Shown here piece after piece: positions 36,614-45,141 of a stretch of 64,000 nt of DNA (positions within the stretch are counted from its first letter, which is position 1; each line of letters begins with the position of its first letter). This DNA is from Pseudomonas syringae (GTDB lineage Bacteria > Pseudomonadota > Gammaproteobacteria > Pseudomonadales > Pseudomonadaceae), in contig NZ_LGSI01000040.1 of the NCBI RefSeq assembly GCF_001698815.1, positions 145,751-209,750 on the forward strand, in the 5' to 3' direction. The notes beneath the pieces were generated by a model that did not search any database, was not told where the DNA came from, and was given only the letters and a program-made list of their open reading frames with translations. Both the position numbers and the translations under genes were made by a program.

Positions 36614-38439
36614 TGAGTCTTCTCCAGGGGCTTGAGCCACCACGCGCGCAACCCCAACGTATAGGGCGGGGTGGTGACCATGGCGAACCGGTTGCGGTAC
36701 GCCAGGCGATGATTGTTGAGGTACCAGTTCGGAATGCTGTAATGCTGCGAAAGCAGGACCCGGTCCAGTGCGCGGGCGGCGGCAACTTGGGTGTCGCGAG
36801 TTTGCGCGGCGAGCAACTGATTGAGCAGGCTGTCGACCACCGGATTGGCGACACCGGCGTAATTCTTGCTGCCGGTAATCGCCGCCTGGCTGGAATGGAA
36901 GTATTGCCATTGCTCCAGGCCAGGGCTGAGGGTCTGGTTGAGCGTCATGAGAATCATGTCGAAATCGAACTGATCCAGGCGCTGTTTGTACTGGGCGCGA
37001 TCCACCGTGCGCAGCCGCGCGTCGATGCCGATGCGTCGCAGGTCTTCGATATAGGGTTGCAGAATGCGTTCGAGATTCGGGTTGACCAGCAGGATCTCGA
37101 AGCGCAACGGCTGACCATCACGATTCATCAAACGTTGATCCGCCAGCTTCCAGCCCGCTTCGCCGAACAGCCCCAATGCCTTGCGCAAGGTTTCCCGTGG
37201 GATGCCGCCGCCATCGGTTTTCGATACGGCAAAGGGGTGCGTGAACAGGCTTGGCGGCAGTTGCTCGCGATACGGCGACAGCAGCAGCCATTCCGCGCCC
37301 GTCGGCAGACCGGTAGCTGAGAACTCGCTGTTGGGGTAGTAGCTGGTCGAACGCTTGTAGGCGTCGCTGAACAGCGTGCGATTGGTCCACTCGAAGTTGA
37401 ACATCAAGCCCAAGGCTTCGCGGGTTTTGACGTCGGCGAAGGTGGCGCGCCGGGTGTTCATGAACAAACCCTGGGTCTGGGTTGGGATTTTGTGCGGGAT
37501 TTGCGCCTTGATCACATCGCCATTAGCCACGGCCGGGAAGTTGTAACCGGTGGCCCAATTCTTGGCCTGATGCTCGATATAAATGTCGAATTCACCCGCC
37601 TTGAAGGCTTCGAACGCGACATCGCTGTCGCGATAGAACTCGACTTCGACCCGATCAAAATTGTACTTGCCGCGATTGACCGGCAAGTCCTTGCCCCAGT
37701 AATCCTTGACCCGTTCGAACACCAACTGGCGACCGGGATGCACGCGCGTGATGCGATACGGCCCGCTGCCCAGTGGCGGCTCATAGGTGGTGGCCTTGAA
37801 GTCGCGGTCTTTCCAATAGTGCTGCGGCAGTACAGGCAGCTCGCCCAGACGCAGAATCAGCAGCGGATTCCCCGCGCGCTTGAAGACGAAGCGAATGCGA
37901 TGTCGATTGAGAATGTCGACCCGCTGCACTTCCTGCAGCGCCGTGCGGTATTGCGGATGGCCATCCTTCAGCAGCGTGCGATAAGAAAACGCCACGTCGT
38001 AGGCGGTAATCGGCTTGCCGTCATGAAAGCGCGCCTGTGGGCGCAAGTTGAACACCACCCAGCTGCGATCTTCGCTGTACTCCACACTCTGCGCGATCAA
38101 GCCATAACTTGAGGTCGGCTCATCCCCGGACGGATCGTACTGGCCGGTGCCGACCATCAGCGGTTCGTTCAGCTCACTGACGCCGTATTGCAGGAAGTTA
38201 CCGGTGGAAATCGGGCTGCTGCCCTTGAAGGTATAAGGATTGAGCGTATCGAACGTGCCAAAAGCCATCATTCGCAAGGTGCCACCTTTCGGCGCCTCGG
38301 GATTTACCCAGTCGAAATGCGTGAAGCTGGCCGGATACTTGAGCACGCCGAATTGCGCATAGCCGTGGCTTTCGCTGATGGCTGCGCAGACGGGAAAGCT
38401 CAAGGCCAGACTAATAAGTAGCAGGAAGGGACGTATCAC
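36610..38439 (-). CDS. yejA: YejA-type peptide-binding protein (copy 1)
   Basis: This 609-residue family 5 binding protein is paralogous to the next gene over its full length (YPASFTHFDWVNPEAPKGG against [19 protein letters not shown]). The GTG at 38439 is chosen because the signal peptide (VIRPFLLLISLALSF, ending CAA) begins there. The open frame further upstream has no homology and holds no good start. The ribosome site is weak (GGA only). It is the first gene of the yej operon. Confidence 0.87.
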   Translation of the reverse strand: MIRPFLLLISLALSFPVCAAISESHGYAQFGVLKYPASFTHFDWVNPEAPKGGTLRMMAFGTFDTLNPYTFKGSSPISTGNFLQYGVSELNEPLMVGTGQYDPSGDEPTSSYGLIAQSVEYSEDRSWVVFNLRPQARFHDGKPITAYDVAFSYRTLLKDGHPQYRTALQEVQRVDILNRHRIRFVFKRAGNPLLILRLGELPVLPQHYWKDRDFKATTYEPPLGSGPYRITRVHPGRQLVFERVKDYWGKDLPVNRGKYNFDRVEVEFYRDSDVAFEAFKAGEFDIYIEHQAKNWATGYNFPAVANGDVIKAQIPHKIPTQTQGLFMNTRRATFADVKTREALGLMFNFEWTNRTLFSDAYKRSTSYYPNSEFSATGLPTGAEWLLLSPYREQLPPSLFTHPFAVSKTDGGGIPRETLRKALGLFGEAGWKLADQRLMNRDGQPLRFEILLVNPNLERILQPYIEDLRRIGIDARLRTVDRAQYKQRLDQFDFDMILMTLNQTLSPGLEQWQYFHSSQAAITGSKNYAGVANPVVDSLLNQLLAAQTRDTQVAAARALDRVLLSQHYSIPNWYLNNHRLAYRNRFAMVTTPPYTLGLRAWWLKPLEKTQ

Positions 38440-38579
38440 GATCCAGACGGCTTGGGCTTTAGGTCGGTAACAGTAACAGCTTGTATCGGCAGGAAAAAGA
38501 CTGCGGCGGAAAGCGTGGGATCCCACGCCTGTCGCTCTCAACAAACAAAAACCAACCATTTGAACTGGAAACTGGATTC

Positions 38580-38667
38580 GTTGGAGCGAGGCTTGCCCGC
38601 GAAGAACCAAAACGCGGTGTATCTGGCTCACCGAGGCGTCTGATTTGCGGGCAAGCCTCGCTCCAGC
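38580..38667. repeat. REP doublet upstream of the yej operon
   Basis: Perfect inverted REP arms (38580-38600 and 38647-38667, core GAGGCTTGCCCGC) differ only in the outermost bases and are separated by 46 bp. The left arm and adjoining bases recur at 63958-64000. The element lies in the 247-nt gap between mltD and the binding-protein gene, both on the minus strand. It may therefore also end mltD-distal or precede yej transcripts. Confidence 0.85.
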
Positions 38668-38686
38668 GAGGCATGGACGGCGAATC

Positions 38687-40294
38687 TCAATGCGGCAGAT
38701 AAACCGTCAGGGTCTGGCCGGGCTTGAGTGCTGCACCGGTGCGGGGGTTCCAGCGCTTGAGATGTTGCATCTCGACGTTAAAGCGCTTGGCAACCAGGTA
38801 CATCGAGTCGCCTTTCTGGATTTTGTATTGCATGGATTTTTTGTCAGCTTCCTTGGCATCGGGCTTGACCTTGGTGTTGGCGCTGGCGACTACCGTGCTT
38901 CTGGCTTTGGTCTTGTCTTCCATGACCAGCGTCTGACCGACTTTCAGACCTTGGCCGGATAGCTTGTTCCAGTGCTGCAAATCCTTGACGTCGACCTTGT
39001 TCGCCTTGGCGATCATGGTCAGGTTTTCGCCGGGTTTGACCTTATAGCTGCGGCTGCGAAGCGGCTTGTCGTTGCGGGCCACTTCTTCGAAAACCGGTTG
39101 CGCAGGGCTCATGCCGGGCTGGGTCGGAATCGTCAGGGCCTGACCGACGCGCAGGTTGTTGCCGGCAATCTTGTTGCTGCTCTTCAACGAACTGACCGAA
39201 ACCTGATAACGGCTGGCGAGACTGGCGAGGGTATCGCCGGGACGCACGCGGTATTGCTGCCAGTCGACCAGTTCCTGAGGCTTCATGGTCGACAGGCTGG
39301 CGGTCAACAGCTGCGCCTTGGAAGTCGGCACCAGCAAGTGCTGCGGGCCGTCAACGGTCATGCGCTTCTTGAAGGCCGGGTTGAGCTGGAACAATTCGTC
39401 TTCGTCGATGTTGGCCAGCGCGGCGACCTTGGACAGGTCCATGCGCTGGTTCAGTTCAACGACTTCAAAATAGGGGCGATTGGCAATCGGGTTCAGGTTC
39501 ACGCCGTAAGCTTCAGGTGCCAGAACAACCTGGGACAGCGCCAGCAGCTTGGGCACGTAATCCTTGGTTTCCTGCGGCAGGGGCAGGTTCCAGTAATCCG
39601 TTGGCAGGTTCAGTTTGTCGTTGCGTTCGATGGCGCGGCTGACCGTGCCTTCGCCAGCGTTGTAGGCAGCCAGGGCCAGCAGCCAGTCGCCGTTGAACAT
39701 ATCGTGCAGCTTGCTCAGGTAATCCAGTGCTGCAACGGTCGAAGCCTGAACATCACGGCGGCCATCGTAAAAGCTGGTCTGACGCAGGTTGAAATAACGA
39801 CCGGTGGACGGGATGAACTGCCACAGGCCGACCGCACTGCTGCGGGACACGGCCATCGGGTTGTAGGCGCTTTCGATCACTGGCAGCAGGGCCAGTTCCA
39901 GCGGCATGTTGCGCTCTTCAAGGCGCTCGACGATGTAGTGCATGTACAGGCTGCCGCGCTCGCCGGCGTTCTCGAGGAACGATGGGTTGTTGGCAAACCA
40001 GAGGCGCTGTTGATCGATTCGCGGGTTCAGGTCGTTGCCCTGTTGCAACTGAAAGCCCTGACGCATCCGCTCCCAGACGTCTTGCGCTGGCGCAAGTGGC
40101 GTTGGTTTGTGGCTGAGAAAAATCGGTTTTGGCTTGATCCCCGCGGCCAGGGTCGGCGCGCGATGGGTACTGCTGGGCTCGATATGGCTGGTGGTTTGAC
40201 AGCCCGCAAGCGTAGCGCTCACGGCAACAGCGATAGCCTGAGCCAACCGGGTCAATGCGTCTGAATTGAGGGTTCTGCTTATAGGTGACGACAT
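38687..40294 (-). CDS. mltD: Membrane-bound lytic murein transglycosylase D
   Basis: This 535-residue lipoprotein has lipobox LAGC (Cys32). The SLT catalytic domain is at about 110-250, with the catalytic Glu in LLPVIESAYNP and the SAVGLWQFIPSTGR motif. Three LysM repeats occupy roughly 345-390, 415-458 and 488-531 and bind peptidoglycan. It cleaves glycan strands to anhydromuropeptides at the outer membrane. Three LysM repeats exceed the two of E. coli MltD. Confidence 0.93.
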   Translation of the reverse strand: MSSPISRTLNSDALTRLAQAIAVAVSATLAGCQTTSHIEPSSTHRAPTLAAGIKPKPIFLSHKPTPLAPAQDVWERMRQGFQLQQGNDLNPRIDQQRLWFANNPSFLENAGERGSLYMHYIVERLEERNMPLELALLPVIESAYNPMAVSRSSAVGLWQFIPSTGRYFNLRQTSFYDGRRDVQASTVAALDYLSKLHDMFNGDWLLALAAYNAGEGTVSRAIERNDKLNLPTDYWNLPLPQETKDYVPKLLALSQVVLAPEAYGVNLNPIANRPYFEVVELNQRMDLSKVAALANIDEDELFQLNPAFKKRMTVDGPQHLLVPTSKAQLLTASLSTMKPQELVDWQQYRVRPGDTLASLASRYQVSVSSLKSSNKIAGNNLRVGQALTIPTQPGMSPAQPVFEEVARNDKPLRSRSYKVKPGENLTMIAKANKVDVKDLQHWNKLSGQGLKVGQTLVMEDKTKARSTVVASANTKVKPDAKEADKKSMQYKIQKGDSMYLVAKRFNVEMQHLKRWNPRTGAALKPGQTLTVYLPH

Positions 40295-40393
40295 TGGCTG
40301 GGGGGTAGTTCCAGGCGAAAATGTCGGGCGATTCTAGGAACAGCCCTGCCAATGGTCAACCATTCAGAATTTTGTTACTGATTTGCGGGTTGT

Positions 40394-41173
40394 TTAGAAC
40401 TTATCTTTCCAAGCGCGCAATGCAGCAAAAACCGCGCTCGGCGACGGATTAGAGGCGCCGGTCCGTTCGTCCGCTTTTTCTTTAACAGATGTTTCATGGG
40501 TGCGGATAAAGGGGTTGGTCAGGCGTTCCAGGGCTAGATTTGAAGGCAGGCTGATGCGGTTCTCGCTACGCCACTGGCTGACCTGGGCAAGCCGCTCGGC
40601 GATGTCGGTGTTGTGCGGTTCCACGGCCTGGGCAAAGCGCAGATTGCTCAAGGTGTATTCGTGAGTGCAGTACACCAGCGTGCTGTCCGGGAGTTCGGTC
40701 AGGCGGTCAAGGGAGTGATGCATTTGTTCCGGCGTGCCTTCGAACAACCGTCCGCAGCCCGCCGCGAACAACGTGTCACCGCAGAACAGCAGAGGCGCTG
40801 GAGTCTGCCCATGGTAGAAGGCAATGTGGCCGAGGGTATGGCCAGGCACCGCATAGACATCGAAGTCCAGTCCGAGGACGTCTATCCGATCGTTATCGAC
40901 AAGCGCCACGTCGCGTGCCGGGATGTTTTCCGCCGCAGGGCCAAGGACTCTGGCTCCGGTGACCTGCTTGAGCTGGGCAACGCCACCTACGTGGTCGTGG
41001 TGATGGTGGGTGACCAGAATGTCAGTGAGTTGCCAGTCGGGATGCTGTTCCAGCCAGCTCAGTACCGGCGCCGCATCGCCCGGATCGACCACGGCACAGC
41101 GTTTGCTGGAAGGATCTTGTAACAACCAGATGTAGTTGTCAGTGAAAGCGGGCAGGGCATCGATCTGTATCAT
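40394..41173 (-). CDS. gloB: Hydroxyacylglutathione hydrolase (glyoxalase II)
   Basis: This 259-residue metallo-beta-lactamase-fold enzyme hydrolyses S-lactoylglutathione in methylglyoxal detoxification. The binuclear metal motif THHHHDH (about 54-60) is present, as are later ligands in [19 protein letters not shown] and CTHEYT. The length is normal. It is divergent from the methyltransferase gene with an 83-nt gap. Confidence 0.95.
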   Translation of the reverse strand: MIQIDALPAFTDNYIWLLQDPSSKRCAVVDPGDAAPVLSWLEQHPDWQLTDILVTHHHHDHVGGVAQLKQVTGARVLGPAAENIPARDVALVDNDRIDVLGLDFDVYAVPGHTLGHIAFYHGQTPAPLLFCGDTLFAAGCGRLFEGTPEQMHHSLDRLTELPDSTLVYCTHEYTLSNLRFAQAVEPHNTDIAERLAQVSQWRSENRISLPSNLALERLTNPFIRTHETSVKEKADERTGASNPSPSAVFAALRAWKDKF

Positions 41174-41256
41174 GGCGCAGTTCGCTTAGCGGGAAACAAT
41201 GGTGCATCTTAGAGTCTGATTACGTTCGAGGCGAGCATCCCCTCAGGAGAACTGAA

Positions 41257-42015
41257 ATGACCGATGAAGCTTTCGCCCAGGCTGATCCTGAGTGGCTGGC
41301 GCTGATCAGTTCGGCGCGTGAGTGGTTGTCCGGGCCGTTGGGCCAATTGTTGCTGCAGGAAGAGCGTCGCGTACTCGAAGACGAGTTGGGGCGTTATTTT
41401 GGCGGCTATCTGGTGCATTACGGGCCGTCTGCCGAGACGCCGCCCGCTGCCGAGCAGGTGCAGCGCAACGTTCGCCTTGGCGCGCCACTGCCGGGAGTCG
41501 AGATCGTGTGTGAAGAGCAGGCCTGGCCGCTCAGCGAGCATGCGGCTGACGTGGTGGTGTTGCAGCACGGCCTGGATTTCTGTCTGTCGCCCCATGGCCT
41601 GTTGCGCGAAGCCGCCAGCAGTGTGCGCCCCGGCGGTCATCTGCTGATTATCGGCATCAACCCCTGGAGCGCCTGGGGATTGCGCCACGCGTTCGCCCAG
41701 GATGCACTGCGCAAGGCGCGTTGCATTTCCCCGTCGCGAGTCGCCGACTGGCTTAATCTGCTGGGCTTCGCACTGGAGAAACGCCGCTTCGGATGCTATC
41801 GTCCGCCGCTTGCTTCGGCAGCCTGGCAAGCACGTTTGTCTGGCCTTGAACGGCTTGGCGGCGGATGGCAAAGCCCCGGCGGCGGCTTCTATTTATTAGT
41901 GGCGCGAAAGATGGTGGTGGGGCTGCGGCCCGTGCGCCAGACCCGCCGTGAACCCTTGGGCAAGCTCATTCCGCTGCCCATGGCGAAAGTGAATCGTCGC
42001 AGTACCGAACCCTAG
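41257..42015 (+). CDS. Class I SAM-dependent methyltransferase
   Basis: This 252-residue protein begins after a CAGGAGA site. The C-terminal part of a Rossmann-like methyltransferase fold is recognisable ([17 protein letters not shown], then [16 protein letters not shown]). The first glycine loop is poorly conserved ([15 protein letters not shown]), so cofactor use is inferred from the family. Homologues stand between gloB and rnhA in many gamma-proteobacteria (YafS-like). The substrate is unknown. Confidence 0.8.
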   Translation: MTDEAFAQADPEWLALISSAREWLSGPLGQLLLQEERRVLEDELGRYFGGYLVHYGPSAETPPAAEQVQRNVRLGAPLPGVEIVCEEQAWPLSEHAADVVVLQHGLDFCLSPHGLLREAASSVRPGGHLLIIGINPWSAWGLRHAFAQDALRKARCISPSRVADWLNLLGFALEKRRFGCYRPPLASAAWQARLSGLERLGGGWQSPGGGFYLLVARKMVVGLRPVRQTRREPLGKLIPLPMAKVNRRSTEP

Positions 42016-42053
42016 GCTGTGCTGAAGCCCACTATTTTCCGGATAAAGTTGTA

Positions 42054-42506
42054 ATGAGCGAAAGCGTTGAGATCTTCACCGATGGTGCCTGCAAAGGTAA
42101 TCCCGGCCCCGGTGGCTGGGGCGCACTGCTGGTGTGCAAGGGCGTCGAAAAGGAGCTGTGGGGCGGCGAAGCCAACACCACCAATAACCGCATGGAACTG
42201 ACGGGCGCGATTCGCGGCCTCGAGGAACTCAAGCGCTCCTGCGACGTGACCCTGGTGACCGACTCGCAGTACGTCATGAAAGGCATTACCGAGTGGATGG
42301 TCAACTGGAAGAAGCGCGGCTGGAAGACCGCAGCCAAGGAGCCGGTGAAAAACGCCGACCTCTGGAAATTACTCGATGAACAAGTCAATCGACACACAGT
42401 GACCTGGCAATGGGTGCGCGGACACATTGGCCATTACGGCAACGAGCGTGCCGACCAGCTGGCCAATCGTGGCGTCGACGAAGTGAGAGGCATCAAACAT
42501 GCGTAG
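42054..42506 (+). CDS. rnhA: Ribonuclease HI
   Basis: This 150-residue enzyme degrades RNA in RNA-DNA hybrids. The catalytic carboxylates are visible in [15 protein letters not shown] (Asp10), NRMELTGAI (Glu), LVTDSQYV (Asp) and the C-terminal NERAD. The last 8 nt overlap dnaQ, the conserved rnhA-dnaQ arrangement. Confidence 0.96.
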   Translation: MSESVEIFTDGACKGNPGPGGWGALLVCKGVEKELWGGEANTTNNRMELTGAIRGLEELKRSCDVTLVTDSQYVMKGITEWMVNWKKRGWKTAAKEPVKNADLWKLLDEQVNRHTVTWQWVRGHIGHYGNERADQLANRGVDEVRGIKHA

Positions 42507-43257
42507 TGTTGTACTCGACACCGAAACCACCGGCATGCCGGTGACCGATGGTCACCGGGTTATCGAGATCGGTTGCGTCGAACTGATTGGCCGTCGTCTG
42601 ACTGGCAGGCATTTCCACGTTTACCTGCAACCGGATCGCGAAAGCGACGAAGGCGCGATCGGCGTCCACGGCATCACCAATGAGTTTCTGGTGGGCAAGC
42701 CGCGTTTCGGCGAAGTGGCCGATGAGTTCTTTGAATTCATCAAGGGCGCGCAGCTGATCATCCACAACGCCGCGTTTGACATCGGTTTCATCAACAATGA
42801 ATTCGCCCTGATCGGTCAGACCGACAAGGCCGATATCACCCAGCATTGCACGGTGCTTGACACCCTGCTGATGGCCCGTGAACGCCATCCAGGCCAGCGC
42901 AACAGCCTGGACGCCTTGTGCAAACGCTATGGCGTCGACAACTCCGGTCGTGAATTGCACGGCGCCTTGCTCGACTCCGAGATTCTGGCTGACGTCTACC
43001 TGACCATGACCGGCGGCCAGACCAGCCTGTCGCTGGCCGGCAATGCCACGGACGGTAATGGCTCCGGCGAAGGTTCGGGCAATAACGCCAGCGAGATTCG
43101 TCGTTTGCCGGCCGATCGCGCGCGTTGCCGCGTCATCCGCGCCAGCGAAAGCGAACTGGCCGAGCACGATGTGCGCATGGCGGCTATCGCCAAATCGGCC
43201 GGCGCGCCGGCGTTATGGGTGCAGTTGCAGGAAGCTCGGGACCAGGCGTCAGCGTGA
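42499..43257 (+). CDS. dnaQ: DNA polymerase III epsilon subunit (3'-5' proofreading exonuclease)
   Basis: This 252-residue DEDDh exonuclease has Exo I VLDTETTG, Exo [11 protein letters not shown] and Exo III with His and Asp in [18 protein letters not shown]-terminal tail carries the segment that binds the alpha subunit. A low-complexity Gly/Asn/Ser linker ([16 protein letters not shown], near residue 180) joins the two. It proofreads replication errors within Pol III core. It is the last gene of the conserved block before accessory genes begin. Confidence 0.95.
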   Translation: MRSVVLDTETTGMPVTDGHRVIEIGCVELIGRRLTGRHFHVYLQPDRESDEGAIGVHGITNEFLVGKPRFGEVADEFFEFIKGAQLIIHNAAFDIGFINNEFALIGQTDKADITQHCTVLDTLLMARERHPGQRNSLDALCKRYGVDNSGRELHGALLDSEILADVYLTMTGGQTSLSLAGNATDGNGSGEGSGNNASEIRRLPADRARCRVIRASESELAEHDVRMAAIAKSAGAPALWVQLQEARDQASA

Positions 43258-43282
43258 TTCTTTCATCCAGCGTAGCGATGTG

Positions 43283-43867
43283 ATGACCTTGCCAAACTCC
43301 GCACTGAGCATTCGGGTGGCAGACGAATGCTTCGAGGATTACATCCTCAACAGCGAATTCACCTTCACCGTCAGCGGTTTTGCGTTGGCGCAGGTAGGGC
43401 AGAGCGTCGAGCGCTGGGAGATTGAACCGGTCGAGCCTTATTCCAAGAATTACGGCATTGATTCCCAGGAGTTCTGCGATTATCGAGACGCAGCGGACAG
43501 CACCGTGTTGGTTGCGTGGCTGGATGATCGAGCGGTAGGGCATGTGGTGCTGAGCACGCACTGGAACGGCTTTGCCCATATAGACGAACTGGCGGTTGAT
43601 GCGTCCGCACGTCGTAACGGGGTTGCCCGGGCGCTGCTGGATGTCGCGCAGTTCTGGAGTCGCAAACAGGATTTGCCGGGGATCATGCTGGAAACCCAGA
43701 ACAACAATCTGGCTGCCTGCAAGTTGTACGAACGCTGCGGGTTCGTTGTCGGCGGGGTCGATCACATGCGTTATCGCGGCATTGACCCGCACACCCGGGA
43801 AGCAGCGATATTCTGGTACTTGCTGTTCGACGAGGCTGTTAACAAAAACAAGCCGCGTTCAGCCTGA
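43283..43867 (+). CDS. GNAT acetyltransferase, streptothricin acetyltransferase-like
   Basis: This 194-residue GNAT enzyme has the acetyl-CoA loop DASARRNGVARALL (motif A) preceded by HWNGFAHIDELAV. It ends with LETQNNNLAACKLYERCGF and AIFWYLLF. These segments resemble the Sat4-type streptothricin acetyltransferases strongly (same NW-x2-AxIxxxAV, LETQ-NN-ACK-Y-CGF and FWYL pattern). The start at 43283 lies 25 nt after dnaQ; the ribosome site is weak. It may acetylate the beta-lysine of streptothricin or a related amine; the activity is not proven. Confidence 0.75.
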   Translation: MTLPNSALSIRVADECFEDYILNSEFTFTVSGFALAQVGQSVERWEIEPVEPYSKNYGIDSQEFCDYRDAADSTVLVAWLDDRAVGHVVLSTHWNGFAHIDELAVDASARRNGVARALLDVAQFWSRKQDLPGIMLETQNNNLAACKLYERCGFVVGGVDHMRYRGIDPHTREAAIFWYLLFDEAVNKNKPRSA

Positions 43868-43922
43868 ACAGCCGCTTGCGCTCACGATAAGACGAAGCGA
43901 TCAAGCGACCCCAGGCCGAGTA

Positions 43923-44135
43923 TTACTTGGTACGGGTCATCTCTACACCGGACTGAAGCAACTGGAAGACATCTCCGCCCAAATGTTTGACCCGATCACC
44001 GATTGCCAGGCGATAGGTTGATACAGGCTCCGTGCCGTCAGCCGCGGAGGGCTGTGATTCCTGGAACTCATGCACGGAGTAGACGCGGCCTTCGGCGTCC
44101 CTTGCATGAAATTGTCCGACGAGAACTGAAGCCAT
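43923..44135 (-). CDS. Small conserved-type protein of unknown function
   Basis: This 70-residue soluble protein (MASVLVGQFHARDAEGRVYSV...) appears beta-rich, with no signal peptide, membrane segment or cysteine. AGAGG lies 12 nt before the ATG. The amino-acid composition looks like real coding sequence, and similar short proteins occur in other pseudomonads as far as I recall. I do not recognise a function. It converges with the GNAT gene. Confidence 0.6.
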   Translation of the reverse strand: MASVLVGQFHARDAEGRVYSVHEFQESQPSAADGTEPVSTYRLAIGDRVKHLGGDVFQLLQSGVEMTRTK

Positions 44136-44440
44136 TTGCTTTGTAACCTCTGAAGATAACCGCTCATTTACTGCTGCATGCTAACACCGCGCGCCGATAA
44201 TCTGCGCTGGCTTGTAAGCCGAGTCGCAAGAAAGGTTTATAGCGTTGGCACTCGAGCCTTGTAGACCGCTGTTTTAGCAGGGAGTTTTCCTGCTGAAAAA
44301 AAATATTTCCAGCGGCGGTTTCCCGGGATGCGCCGCCATCTGGCAAAAAATATTGGCACATCCAAACAAGTTAAAGCCGGTTTTAATCCCTGACTTCATC
44401 TATAACTAATGGCTCTTTGAATTCGCAAAAGGAAATCTCC
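44136..44440. other. Intergenic region without recognised gene
   Basis: A 305-nt, relatively AT-rich stretch. It contains a 6-bp AGCAGG/CCTGCT hairpin (about 44276-44294) followed by an A-run and a GGCGG/CCGCC hairpin near 44313-44336. TATAAC at 44401-44406 may be a -10 for the reductase gene, but no convincing -35 is present. The short open frame on the minus strand looks non-coding. Confidence 0.5.
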
Positions 44441-45004
44441 ATGAGTCAGGTTTATTCGGTCGCCGTTGTGGTGGGCAGTTTGCGTGCGGACTCCATTAAC
44501 CGAAAAGTTGCGCTGGCGCTCGCTGCGCTGGCTCCGGCGAATCTGCAGTTGAAGATTGTCGAGATCGGCGATCTGCCGCTGTACAACGAAGACATCGATA
44601 CTGCGACGTCCACGCCTGAGTCTTACGCTGCGTTCCGCCAGCAGATCGCCGCGGCCGATGCGGTCCTGTTCGTCACGCCGGAATACAACCGCTCGGTGCC
44701 CGGCGTCTTGAAAAACGCTATCGACGTCGGCTCCCGGCCGTACGGCAAGAGCGCCTGGAGTGGCAAGCCAGGTGCTGTCATCAGCGCTTCGCCAGGCGCT
44801 ATCGGCGGTTTTGGTGCCAACCACCACTTGCGCCAGTCCCTGGTGTTCCTCAACGTTCCTTGCCTGCAACAGCCGGAAGCCTACCTGGGCAACGCGGGCA
44901 CGTTTTTCGACGCGGCCGGAACGCTGTCCGAGCAGACCAAACCCTTCCTGCAAACCTTCATCAATGCCTACGCGGCATGGGTTGAGCAGAACAAAAAAGC
45001 CTGA
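44441..45004 (+). CDS. NADPH-dependent FMN reductase (ChrR/YieF type)
   Basis: This 187-residue flavodoxin-fold oxidoreductase has the FMN phosphate loop GSLRADSINRKVA near the N-terminus and the family hallmark PEYNRSVPGVLKNAIDVGS. Enzymes of this kind reduce quinones, chromate or azo dyes with NAD(P)H as soluble tetramers or dimers. The ATG at 44441 follows AAAGGAAAT. It stands alone before the giant genes, on the same strand, with a 137-nt gap. Confidence 0.85.
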   Translation: MSQVYSVAVVVGSLRADSINRKVALALAALAPANLQLKIVEIGDLPLYNEDIDTATSTPESYAAFRQQIAAADAVLFVTPEYNRSVPGVLKNAIDVGSRPYGKSAWSGKPGAVISASPGAIGGFGANHHLRQSLVFLNVPCLQQPEAYLGNAGTFFDAAGTLSEQTKPFLQTFINAYAAWVEQNKKA

Positions 45005-45034
45005 AATCCAGTTGCGCTGCCGCACGATAGACCG

Positions 45035-45133
45035 CTGCTTTATGTAGCGCAGCCCACCTGAATCTTGCCGATAAGCTCCTTTGTTTCAGCCTGTGCCTGG
45101 TCAGAAATGGCACAGGCCGGTTTCAGACAAGGA
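45035..45133 (+). promoter_or_regulatory. Leader of giant gene 1: shared 12-mer, hairpin and ACAAGGA site
   Basis: CTGCTTTATGTA at 45035-45046 recurs at almost the same distance (107 and 106 nt) before the second giant gene. A perfect 9-bp stem (GCCTGTGCC 45089-45097, GGCACAGGC 45109-45117) follows. Then ACAAGGA (45127-45133) serves as ribosome site and matches the CsrA/RsmA core ACARGGA. The layout suggests a conserved promoter or leader element; its function is inferred. Confidence 0.5.
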
Positions 45134-45141
45134 GACTTATC

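Noticed and set aside
38440..38631. Longer N-terminus for the first YejA-type protein
   Set aside because: It contains REP-derived sequence and no homology; the signal peptide starts at the GTG at 38439.
44164..44361. 65-residue minus-strand frame
   Set aside because: No ribosome site, no similarity, and the sequence holds hairpins and homopolymer runs typical of non-coding DNA.
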